64,000 bases of DNA, from contig NZ_JAJONF010000012.1 of the NCBI RefSeq assembly GCF_021462265.1, forward strand, positions 62,001 through 126,000. Reading direction: 5' to 3'. Source of the DNA: Streptomyces shenzhenensis (GTDB lineage Bacteria; Actinomycetota; Actinomycetes; Streptomycetales; Streptomycetaceae). The stretch's first letter is position 1; each line of letters starts with the position of its first letter. The translations under genes were made by a program, and so were the position numbers. Below are positions 38,849-46,666 of the stretch, piece after piece. The notes beneath the pieces are model-generated. The model was not told the origin of the DNA, did no database searches, and saw only the letters and a list, made by a program, of their open reading frames with translations.

Positions 38849-40477
38849 GTGCCCACCCCCCATCCGCCTCGCCCTCCCTATCCGCCGCCCGGGGGTGGTG
38901 CGGGGGAGTCCGACGAGTCCCTCGCCGCCCCGCTGCGAGCCGGATCCGACATCGAGGCCTCCCGGTCCGCCGCGCTGCTCATGGCCCGGCACTGGCGACC
39001 CGTTCAGGAATACGCGGCCATCTGCCTCGCCGTCTCCGGGCCCATCGCGCACATGGTCGCGGCCGCCGCCTTCCATCAGGTCCTGGACCGGGTGGCCCTG
39101 GGAGAGACGGCGGACGCGATCCGGCCGCGCCTGCTGGTCACCGTCCGGGACACGGTCGCCAACTGGTCCGCGGAGGACCGAATAGCGGAGGTTCTTCCCG
39201 ACCTCGGGAAACCGGCCGGCGGTCGTGGTATGCGCGCCACGAAGTCCCTGACACCGGAAAACCGCACCCTCGCCGAGCGTTCATTCCTGGGTCTTCCGGC
39301 GCTCGCCCAGAGCCTGCTCTGGCATGTCGAGGTGGAGGCCGAGCCGATAACCGTACCGGCCGGTCTGTTGGGCATGGACACGACTACCGCGTCGGCGGCT
39401 CTCGAAGACGCCCGGGAGAAATTCCACGAGGGCTGTGTCCGCGCCCACCGGGATCTCGCGCCGTCCCAGGAGTGCCGCTACTACAACCGGCTGCTCGACG
39501 TACCGATCCGCCGCGGCGGCGCCCTGCTGCCGGACGTCCAGGAGCACCTGGCGCAGTGCCCGTACTGCCGGGCCGCCGCCGAACAACTCGGCCATGTCGA
39601 CGGCGGACTGGGGGTGCTGCTCGTGGAGGCGGTGCTCGGCTGGGGAGCCCGCCGCTACCTCGACTCGCGCCCGGGCCGCAAGGGCGCACAGGAAACTCCC
39701 GGCGGCCGCGCCGCCCGGCGCGCCGGAGGCGGCGGGCGCCGCCGCGCGGCCGCCCGGACCCGGATCCTCGCCCGCATCCCCGTGCCGGTGCGCCGCCCGC
39801 CGGGCTCCTGGTCGTCGAAGACGCTGCTGACCAGTGTCGGAGTGGCCGGGGCGGGACTGCTCACCTCCGTCCTCGCCGTCAGCGCGCTGTCCGGCGGCGG
39901 CGACGGCGGCGACGCGGTCGCCACATCGGGCCTGGTGCCCGGCGACTCCGAGCCCGAGGCGACGCCCACCTCCGGCACGGCCGGGCTGCCCGTCGCCGAC
40001 CACACCACCCGGCTGCGCAACGCCGCCGCCCAGCTCTGCCTGGACATCAACGGTGACCCGACGGCCGGGGCGAGCGTCGTGCTCGCGGTGTGCTCCTCGG
40101 CCTCGACCCAGCAGTGGACGTACGAGAGCGACGGCGAACTGCGCAGCGCGGCCGGCAAGAACCTGTGCCTGGACTCGCACGCGGACGCCGGGGTGGTCAT
40201 CCTCGGCACCTGTGCCGAGGCCGGGGCCGAGCGCGGCAAGGACGTGCGCTACGACCTCACCGGCCAGGGCGAGTTGCTGCCGAGCTGGGACGAGACCCTC
40301 GCCCTCGCCACGGGCGGTGTGGACCCCGGCTCCGACATCGTGGTCAAGGTCCGCGACCACACCAGCGCCCAGCGCTGGCTGACCGACGCCCCGGCACCGT
40401 CCCAGAGTCACGGCTCACTCTCCATCGCCGGGAGCGGCGGGCCGTCCGCGCAGCCGGCGGAACTGGCCGGACACTGA
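38849..40477 (+). CDS. Sigma-70-like / zinc finger / membrane / ricin lectin fusion protein, paralog 2
   Basis: 542 aa from GTG 38849 (AAAGGAA 8 nt upstream). Same plan as the protein at 25883. A Pro-rich N-terminus leads to a sigma-like core (RPRLLVTVRDTVANW and FLGLPALAQSLLWHVEVEAE), then the zinc finger His233-x3-Cys237-x2-Cys240 (HLAQCPYC). GLGVLLVEAVLGWGARRYL is a segment shared with the paralog. A membrane helix lies near 330-350 and a ricin-type trefoil at about 385-520 (QLCLDINGD, QQWTYESDGELRS, NLCLDSHADA). It lacks the Gly/Tyr tail. The sigma region 2 is less conserved than region 4. Probably a membrane regulator with an outside sugar-binding domain. Confidence 0.78.
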   Translation: MPTPHPPRPPYPPPGGGAGESDESLAAPLRAGSDIEASRSAALLMARHWRPVQEYAAICLAVSGPIAHMVAAAAFHQVLDRVALGETADAIRPRLLVTVRDTVANWSAEDRIAEVLPDLGKPAGGRGMRATKSLTPENRTLAERSFLGLPALAQSLLWHVEVEAEPITVPAGLLGMDTTTASAALEDAREKFHEGCVRAHRDLAPSQECRYYNRLLDVPIRRGGALLPDVQEHLAQCPYCRAAAEQLGHVDGGLGVLLVEAVLGWGARRYLDSRPGRKGAQETPGGRAARRAGGGGRRRAAARTRILARIPVPVRRPPGSWSSKTLLTSVGVAGAGLLTSVLAVSALSGGGDGGDAVATSGLVPGDSEPEATPTSGTAGLPVADHTTRLRNAAAQLCLDINGDPTAGASVVLAVCSSASTQQWTYESDGELRSAAGKNLCLDSHADAGVVILGTCAEAGAERGKDVRYDLTGQGELLPSWDETLALATGGVDPGSDIVVKVRDHTSAQRWLTDAPAPSQSHGSLSIAGSGGPSAQPAELAGH

Positions 40478-41196
40478 GCGCTCCGCCGGAATCGCCGTGG
40501 TCCGCCGGTCGTTCGTCCGCGGCGCCGTCGTGGCTGGTCGCGCCCAGGCGGCGGTAGCCGCACCTGCGATACGGCGCCGTGCGCCGTCGGGGCGCCGCCG
40601 AGCGGCCGGTCTCACTCCTCGTCGGCGTCCGGGCCCCGGCCCGGACCCGCTCGACGTACTCCAGCGACTCCCGCCGTTCGGTCAGCCACTCGTCGGTGTG
40701 CCGCTGGACCGGCCGCACGCCCCAGGCCGGCGCCGCACCGCGGCTGCGTGCCACGCCGCCGGCGACCAACGTGTCCAGCACCTGACGCCCGGGCAGGCGC
40801 GGCCGCGTCACCGCCGGGGCTGCCCCATGCGTGAGCAGCGCCCGCTGCCCGGCGCACCGTCAGCGGGCGCATCCCCGGGCCCACTTCGGTTGCGGCACGA
40901 GGGCAAGGGCTTGCCCTGAAGCCGGCCGCCGACGGAAGCGGAATGTTTCAGGACGATTAACGAGGCGGTGAGATCCGGCCATCCGGCCGCTTCGGGTGAT
41001 CAAGAACCGCTCCGTTGCGGGGTCGGCATGTTCGAATTCCGTGACTTCACGCCACTGATTCAATACGCAATGTTACTGAAACCTGTGGGTTGGATGTGTG
41101 TTTCGGCGGCGGACTCGGCAGAGTGGCGCCCGCCGCCCCCGGCACCCACCGGGCCGAGGGGCGGCACCCGTCGAATCGAGCGGAAGGATGCACACG
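40478..41196. other. 719-bp gap with a possible decayed minus-strand ORF
   Basis: On the minus strand, RHTDEWLTERRESLEYVERV (about 40650-40710) has coding-like composition and could continue as GRGPDADEE in another frame to a stop at 40612-40614. This suggests a small frameshifted gene. The family is not recognised. The rest is the upstream region of the inhibitor gene. Confidence 0.3.
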
Positions 41197-41619
41197 ATGC
41201 GAACCACCGCGCGCTGGGCAGCGACCCTCGGCCTTACGGCCGTCGCCGTCTGCGGACCCCTCACGAGGGCCGCCGTCGCCGCCCCGAGCTCGCTCTACGC
41301 CCCCTCGGCCCTGGTGCTCACCACGGGCCACGGCACAGACGCGGCCACCGCCACGCCCGAGCGCGCCGTCACCCTGAACTGCGCCCCGAGCGCCTCCGGC
41401 ACCCACCCGGCCGCCGCCCAGGCGTGCGCCGAACTGCGCGGCGCTGGCGGTGACTTCGACGCACTGGCGCCCAGCGCCGATGTGTGGTGCACCAAGCTGT
41501 ACGACCCCGTCGTGGTCACGGTCGAGGGCGTCTGGCAGGGCAAGCGCGTCTCCTACGAGCACACCTTCGGCAACCAGTGCATGAGGGACGCCTACGGGGC
41601 GAGCGTCTTCGCCTTCTGA
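41197..41619 (+). CDS. Subtilisin inhibitor (SSI) family protein
   Basis: 140 aa from ATG 41197 (GGAAGG 9 nt upstream; ATG 41188 is too close to it). A signal peptide precedes the secreted domain (cleavage near AAVAAPS). The four Cys are in LNCAPS, QACAEL, VWCTKLYDP and GNQCMRD, giving the two conserved disulfides. The reactive loop C-T-K-L-Y-D-P places Lys100 at P1 where SSI has Met, which predicts trypsin-like rather than subtilisin-like preference. It should inhibit the producer's own extracellular serine proteases. Confidence 0.94.
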   Translation: MRTTARWAATLGLTAVAVCGPLTRAAVAAPSSLYAPSALVLTTGHGTDAATATPERAVTLNCAPSASGTHPAAAQACAELRGAGGDFDALAPSADVWCTKLYDPVVVTVEGVWQGKRVSYEHTFGNQCMRDAYGASVFAF

Positions 41620-41706
41620 GCCCGGGATCGCACGGTCTTCGTGACTGCCGGGCAGGTCCGTAACTGGGGAGTGCGGCCCCTGGGGCGGGGACCTGCGATC
41701 TCGTGA

Positions 41707-41748
41707 CGGGGGTCGGACGGGCGGAGTGGGGCCGCCCGCCGACCCCCG
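41707..41748. terminator. Long hairpin between convergent SSI and MFS genes
   Basis: A 17-bp stem with one bulged A (41707-41724 pairs with 41732-41748) and a 7-nt loop. It lies 87 bp past the SSI stop. The other approx. 220 bp up to the exporter stop at 41970 show nothing else. Confidence 0.65.
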
Positions 41749-41969
41749 GCATCACTGCCGCTCCCCGGCCCTCCCGTCCCGGGGAGTGCCGGGGAGCGGC
41801 GGGAACCGTCTCGGCAGCCCGCGGCCCGCAACAGCCGCGGATTCCGGGGCACTTCGCACACCGGCCACCGCGCACCCTCGGACGGCGACGGCGAGCCATG
41901 GCAACGGCGAGGGGCCACCGCCTCCCTGCTGACGGTGACCCCTCGGTCCCTGCTGCGGCTCCGCGTACG

Positions 41970-43472
41970 TCACATGTGAACAACCGGCGCCGCGTCCGCG
42001 TCCTGCAGCGGCACCCCCCGCCGGAACAGCAGGAAGGCGATCACCGCGCCCGCCGCGAACATGCCGGCCGACCACCAGAACGCGGTCGTGTAGCTCTCGA
42101 TCGTGGCCTGGGCCTGCACCAGCTTGTTGGTGGCGTCCTTGCCGGCCAGGTAGTCCGTCGCGGCGCTCGCCGCGAGCGTGTTGAGCAGCGCCGTACCGAT
42201 CGAACCGCCCACCTGCTGCATGGCGTTGACCGTCGCCGAGGCGACACCCGCCTCGTCGGCCGTCACCCCGCCGGTGGCCAGCTGCATGGATGCGGGCATG
42301 ACCAGGCCGAGGCCGAGACCGGTGATGACCAGCTGCGGGAGCACCGAGCCGACATAGCTGGAGCCGACGCTGATGCCGCCCAGCCAGGCCATGCCGACCG
42401 CGGAGATCGCGAAGCCGAGCGGGACGACCGCCTTCGGCCCGATCCGCGGTACCAGGACCTGCGTGCCGACCTGGGCCGTCACCATCAGGGCGCCGATCAT
42501 CGGCAGGAACGCCACGCCGGTCTTCGTGGGGCTGAAGCCGAGGTTCAGCTGCAGGTAGTAGGTGAGGAAGAGGAACACGCCGAACATGCCGCCCGCGGAG
42601 ATCAGTACGGCGAGGAACGAGGCCGCCCGGTTGCGGTCCAGCAGGATGCCGAGCGGCAGCAGCGGGTACCTGGCCTTGGTCTGCCACCAGGCGAAGGCCG
42701 TCAGCAGCACCACGCCGGCGAAGAGGAAGCCCCAGGTCAGCGGGGAGCCCCAGTCGTGCGTCTCGGCGTTGGAGAAGCCGTAGACCAGCGAGAACAGACC
42801 GGCCGCGACCAGGACCGTGCCCGGCACGTCCAGCTTGGAGTTCCCGGCGTCCCGGTGGTTGTGCAGCAGGGCCATGCCGCCCGCGAAGGCGACGACGGCG
42901 ATCGCGACGTTCACGTACAGGGTCGAGCGCCAGTCGAACGTGTCGGTGAGGACACCGCCGAGCAGCAGGCCCACCGCGCCGCCGGCGCCGGCGATGGCAC
43001 CGTAGACACTGAAGGCGCGGGCCCGCTCACGGGCGTCGGTGAACGTGGTGTTGAGCAGGGAGAGCGCGGTCGGGGCGAGCAGCGCGCCGAAGGCACCCTG
43101 CAGGGCGCGTGCGGTGACCAGCATCCCGAAGCCGCTCGCGGCACCGCCCAGCGCGGAGACGGCGGCGAAGCCGACGACTCCTACGAGGAAGGCGGTCTTG
43201 CGGCCGAACAGGTCGGCGATCCGCCCGCCGAGCAGCAGCAGGGAGGCGAAGCTGAGGGCGTACGCCGTGACGATCCACTGCCGGTTGCCGTCGGAGAACC
43301 CGAGGTCGGCCTGGGCGGACGGGAGGGCGATGTTCACGATGGTGGCGTCGAGCACGACCATCAGCTGGGCGATGGCGATGACCGCGAGGATCCACCATCG
43401 CTTCGAGGACGCGGCCGGGGGTGCCTCCTCGGCACCGACGCGGACGTCGTCGGTCAGTGTCTTCTCAGACAT
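41970..43472 (-). CDS. MFS drug exporter, DHA2/EmrB family
   Basis: 500 aa from ATG 43472; the longer frame upstream runs over the promoter. About 14 hydrophobic helices. The first helix region is IAQLMVVLDATIVNIALPSA, the motif after it is GGRIADLFGRKT (motif A), and motif C is GAIAGAGGAVGLLLGGVL, the antiporter signature. It should expel drugs with the proton gradient. The promoter is overlaid by two palindromes, so it is likely repressed by a TetR protein, but no regulator gene is adjacent. Confidence 0.93.
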   Translation of the reverse strand: MSEKTLTDDVRVGAEEAPPAASSKRWWILAVIAIAQLMVVLDATIVNIALPSAQADLGFSDGNRQWIVTAYALSFASLLLLGGRIADLFGRKTAFLVGVVGFAAVSALGGAASGFGMLVTARALQGAFGALLAPTALSLLNTTFTDARERARAFSVYGAIAGAGGAVGLLLGGVLTDTFDWRSTLYVNVAIAVVAFAGGMALLHNHRDAGNSKLDVPGTVLVAAGLFSLVYGFSNAETHDWGSPLTWGFLFAGVVLLTAFAWWQTKARYPLLPLGILLDRNRAASFLAVLISAGGMFGVFLFLTYYLQLNLGFSPTKTGVAFLPMIGALMVTAQVGTQVLVPRIGPKAVVPLGFAISAVGMAWLGGISVGSSYVGSVLPQLVITGLGLGLVMPASMQLATGGVTADEAGVASATVNAMQQVGGSIGTALLNTLAASAATDYLAGKDATNKLVQAQATIESYTTAFWWSAGMFAAGAVIAFLLFRRGVPLQDADAAPVVHM

Positions 43473-43548
43473 GCGGAACCACTCCAGGGAAGTCGTTCGG
43501 GATTCACCGAGAAGCCGCTTCGATGCCACGGCGCCTGCAGAACCGCGA

Positions 43549-43609
43549 ACGAAACGGTTTCGTACACATCGAGCGTAGACCACTTTCAGCGAAACGGCAA
43601 CGTTTCGCT
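43549..43609 (-). promoter_or_regulatory. Exporter promoter with two palindromic operators
   Basis: ACGAAACGGTTTCGT (43549-43563, 7-1-7) and AGCGAAAC...GTTTCGCT (43588-43609, 8-6-8) are perfect inverted repeats sharing the CGAAAC/GTTTCG arms. On the minus strand, TTGCCG (-35, 43595-43600) and TACGCT (-10, 43572-43577) are 17 bp apart, and the -35 lies inside the distal operator. Confidence 0.72.
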
Positions 43610-43845
43610 GGCGCGGCGAGGCCGCCGCGCCGGCACGGAACGGCAGGTGCACCCACCTGGGGGCGCGGGCCGAAGCTGATGTGCGGCAACCGCCGCGTGG
43701 GGCGACCGGCCTCCGGAGAACACCGCCGCCCGCGACAGCGCCGGGAGAGTCCGCCGCTCCCGGCGCTGGAAGGAGTACTACCAAGGCTGTTCCGGCGCCG
43801 GCCTGGCCGCCGACGGCCCCGGCCCCGGCAGCGAGGCCGGACCGG

Positions 43846-46665
43846 TCACGCCAGCTGCCGCCGGACCAGCTCGTGCAGGCGCCCGCCGGTGTCGGCGAGC
43901 AGCTGGGCCGGCGCGCCCTGCTGGGCGACCTTGCCGTCCTCCATCACGATCACCCGGTCGGCGTCCATGACCGTCGACAGCCGGTGGGCGATCACGATCC
44001 GGGTGGCGTTCAGCTTGCGGGTGCTCTCGATGACCGTGCGCTGGGTGTCGTTGTCGAGCGCACTCGTCGCCTCGTCGAAGAACAGGATGCGGGGGCGCCG
44101 GATCAGCGCCTGGGCGATCATCAGCCGCTGCCGCTGGCCGCCCGAGATCGCGCCGCTCCCGGCGACGATCGTGTGCAGCCCCATCGGCATCCGCTTGATG
44201 TCCTCGGCGAGGCCCGCCATCTCGGCCGCTGCCATCGCCTCCTCGGGGGTGTACGGCTCGGTGCCGCAGATGACGTCCAGGATCGAGCCGGTGAACGGCT
44301 GCGCGTGCTGGAGCACCACCCCGCACTGGCGGCGGACCGCCGACCGGTCCAGCGCGCCGAGGTCCTGGCCGTCGTACAGGACGCTCCCCGAGACCGGCTT
44401 GTCGAAGCCGATCAGCAGCCGCAGCAGCGTCGACTTGCCGCAGCCGCTGGGGCCCACGATCGCGACGAACTCGCCCGGGCGGACGGCGAACGAGACGTCG
44501 TCCAGGACCAGGGGACCGTCGTCCGCGTACCGGAACGAGAGGCGGCGGGCCTCGACGGCGCCGGACAGCGGGCCCGGGCGGGTGCTGGCGGTGCGCACCT
44601 CGGGCGCGGCCTCAAGGACCGGCTTGATCTCCTCGAAGAGGGGAAGCGCGGCCACCGCCGACACGAACGAGCCGGTCAGCTGGGTGACCGAGGTGAGCAG
44701 CATCGTCACCGACGTGTTGAAGGCGAGGAAGGCCGCGGCGTCCATGGCCCCCTTCGCCGGGCCCGCCAGCAGCATGAACATCAGCAGGGTGCAGACCGGG
44801 AGATAGACCGAACCCAGCACCGAGGTGAGGTTCTTGATCCGGCCCACCTTCTGCTGGAGTTCCCGGCTGCGCGCGAACTCACCCGCCCAGGCCGCGTACG
44901 CGTAGTTCTCGGCCGCGGCCACCCGCAGCTTCGGCAGGCCCCGCAGGGTCTGGAAGGCCTGGTTGTTCAGCTTGTTGCCGAGCACCACCAGCCGGCGCTG
45001 CCAGCGCACCTGCCACAGCCCGAGCCCCAGGAACAGGGCGGCGATCACCACGAGCATGGCAAGGGCCGCCAGCGCCATCGGCACGCTGTACCAGAACAGC
45101 AGGCCCAGGTTCATCGCCCCGACGGTCACCGACTGGGCGACCACCGGGCCGACCCCCGCCAGCAGCCGGCGCATCGCGCTGACGCCCATCGCCGCGCTGG
45201 CCAGCTCGCCGGTCGAGCGCTGGGTGAAGAACTTGGTCGGCAGCCTCAGCAGCCGGTCCCAGACAGCCGGTTGCAGGGTCGCCTCGATCCGGCCCTCCAG
45301 ACGGAGGATGGTCAGGTTCTCCAGGAGCGTGAACGCGGCCGACACCACCGCGCTGATCATCACCGCCAGACAGACCTGCGCGATCAGGTCCGTCTGGGCC
45401 TTCGGCACGTACTCGCCCAGCACCTTGCCGGTCGCGATCGGTACCAGCGAGCCGATCGCCACGGTCACCAGCCCGGCCAGCAGCAGACCGCCGAGGTCCC
45501 CGCGGGTGCCGCGCATGCTGAAGCGGAGCAGGCCGAGCGGGCTGAGCGCCTTGTCGGGCAGCGGACGGTAGAACATCACCGCGCGCGGCTCGAACTCCGC
45601 CGCGTTCGCCTTCTCGATCGGGGTCTCCCGGCCGGTCGCCGGATGGACGGCCACATAGCCGCCGCGCCGCCACAGCAGCGCGACCGGCGCGCCGGACAGG
45701 GCGCGGTGCCCGACCAGCGGGCCGACGTCGTCCCGCCACCAGCGGCCGTCCAGGCGTACCGCCCGGGTCCGCACCCGGGAGGCGAGGGCCGCCCGCTCCA
45801 CCGGATCGATGCGGTCGCTCTCGGTGCCGCTCTGCGCGGGTTTCGCGAGGGTGATGCCGGCGGCCTCGGCGACCAGCCTGCAGGCCGCGTAGGAGGCGTC
45901 GGCGTCGGCGGCCGTGGTGCGCTTGGCCGCCTTGCCGATGGAGGCGAGCAGGGTCCGGTCGGCCTGGGCGCGGACCGCCTCACCGGCCTTGATACCGGCC
46001 GCCGTCCGCGTCTCGTGGGTGCGTTCCAGCTGCTCGATCCACCGGTCCAGGGTGGTCAGCAGCCGGTACTGCTGGTCGACCATGCTCTGCCACAGCGCCG
46101 GGTCCATCAGCAGGTCGGCGGCCGCCTCCGCGCCGTACAGCGAGCCGTACTGCACGCTGCCCGGCGGCACCTGCATCCAGAAGACGTCGTCGTCGGTGGG
46201 GGCCGCGGCACGCTCGCTGGCCGTCATCGGGGCCTGGAAGAGGATGGACAGACCGCGGCCCGTGCCGAGGGCGAGCGCGTACTCCAGGGGGCTGGTGACC
46301 GGCGGGACGTACTGGGGGTTGCCGTACTCGTCGTAGGACCAGGTCTGGGTACCGGCCGGCTGGTACAGCTCGCGCAGCCCTACGCGGTGCACGACGCAGT
46401 CGCGCAGCGGGCGGGCCACCAGGGTGTGCTGCGGGCCCGCGACCGGGCCGAGCAGCAACGCGCCGGCCTCCAGGCGGCCCAGGTGGTGCCAGTGGCCCTG
46501 CTGTTCGGCGTCCACCGCGAACAGGTCCAGCGCACCGGACGCCACCAGCCACAGCACCTGCGGGCCTTCGAGGTCGAGGCGGGTGAAGCCGGCGCAGTCG
46601 ATCCGGGTGCCCAGTGAGCCGAGCGCACCGAGTACGAGGTCGCCTTCGCCTGCGGTCGTCGTCAT
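43846..46665 (-). CDS. NHLP-type bacteriocin export ABC transporter, permease/ATPase subunit
   Basis: 939 aa. A long N-terminal part (1-400) includes a cNMP-binding-like beta region (GFTRLDLEGPQVLWLVASGA) and is typical of the NHLM/NHLP class. The permease has about six helices from 400 to 690. The ATPase is complete: Walker A GPSGCGKST, signature ISGGQRQRL, Walker B ILFFDEATSALD. It starts 1 bp after the peptidase-bearing partner and should form a heterodimer with it. The last gene of the operon. Confidence 0.92.
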   Translation of the reverse strand: MTTTAGEGDLVLGALGSLGTRIDCAGFTRLDLEGPQVLWLVASGALDLFAVDAEQQGHWHHLGRLEAGALLLGPVAGPQHTLVARPLRDCVVHRVGLRELYQPAGTQTWSYDEYGNPQYVPPVTSPLEYALALGTGRGLSILFQAPMTASERAAAPTDDDVFWMQVPPGSVQYGSLYGAEAAADLLMDPALWQSMVDQQYRLLTTLDRWIEQLERTHETRTAAGIKAGEAVRAQADRTLLASIGKAAKRTTAADADASYAACRLVAEAAGITLAKPAQSGTESDRIDPVERAALASRVRTRAVRLDGRWWRDDVGPLVGHRALSGAPVALLWRRGGYVAVHPATGRETPIEKANAAEFEPRAVMFYRPLPDKALSPLGLLRFSMRGTRGDLGGLLLAGLVTVAIGSLVPIATGKVLGEYVPKAQTDLIAQVCLAVMISAVVSAAFTLLENLTILRLEGRIEATLQPAVWDRLLRLPTKFFTQRSTGELASAAMGVSAMRRLLAGVGPVVAQSVTVGAMNLGLLFWYSVPMALAALAMLVVIAALFLGLGLWQVRWQRRLVVLGNKLNNQAFQTLRGLPKLRVAAAENYAYAAWAGEFARSRELQQKVGRIKNLTSVLGSVYLPVCTLLMFMLLAGPAKGAMDAAAFLAFNTSVTMLLTSVTQLTGSFVSAVAALPLFEEIKPVLEAAPEVRTASTRPGPLSGAVEARRLSFRYADDGPLVLDDVSFAVRPGEFVAIVGPSGCGKSTLLRLLIGFDKPVSGSVLYDGQDLGALDRSAVRRQCGVVLQHAQPFTGSILDVICGTEPYTPEEAMAAAEMAGLAEDIKRMPMGLHTIVAGSGAISGGQRQRLMIAQALIRRPRILFFDEATSALDNDTQRTVIESTRKLNATRIVIAHRLSTVMDADRVIVMEDGKVAQQGAPAQLLADTGGRLHELVRRQLA

Positions 46666-46666
46666 C

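Noticed and set aside
40344..40811. 155-codon minus-strand ORF after the second sigma-lectin gene
   Set aside because: Only a 20-30-residue part looks coding, and the rest overlaps the lectin gene. It is kept only as a possible decayed gene in the gap entry.
41703..43679. 658-codon plus-strand frame opposite the MFS exporter
   Set aside because: Antisense shadow rich in Gly, Arg, His and Gln, with no domain. The exporter on the other strand has clear membrane motifs.
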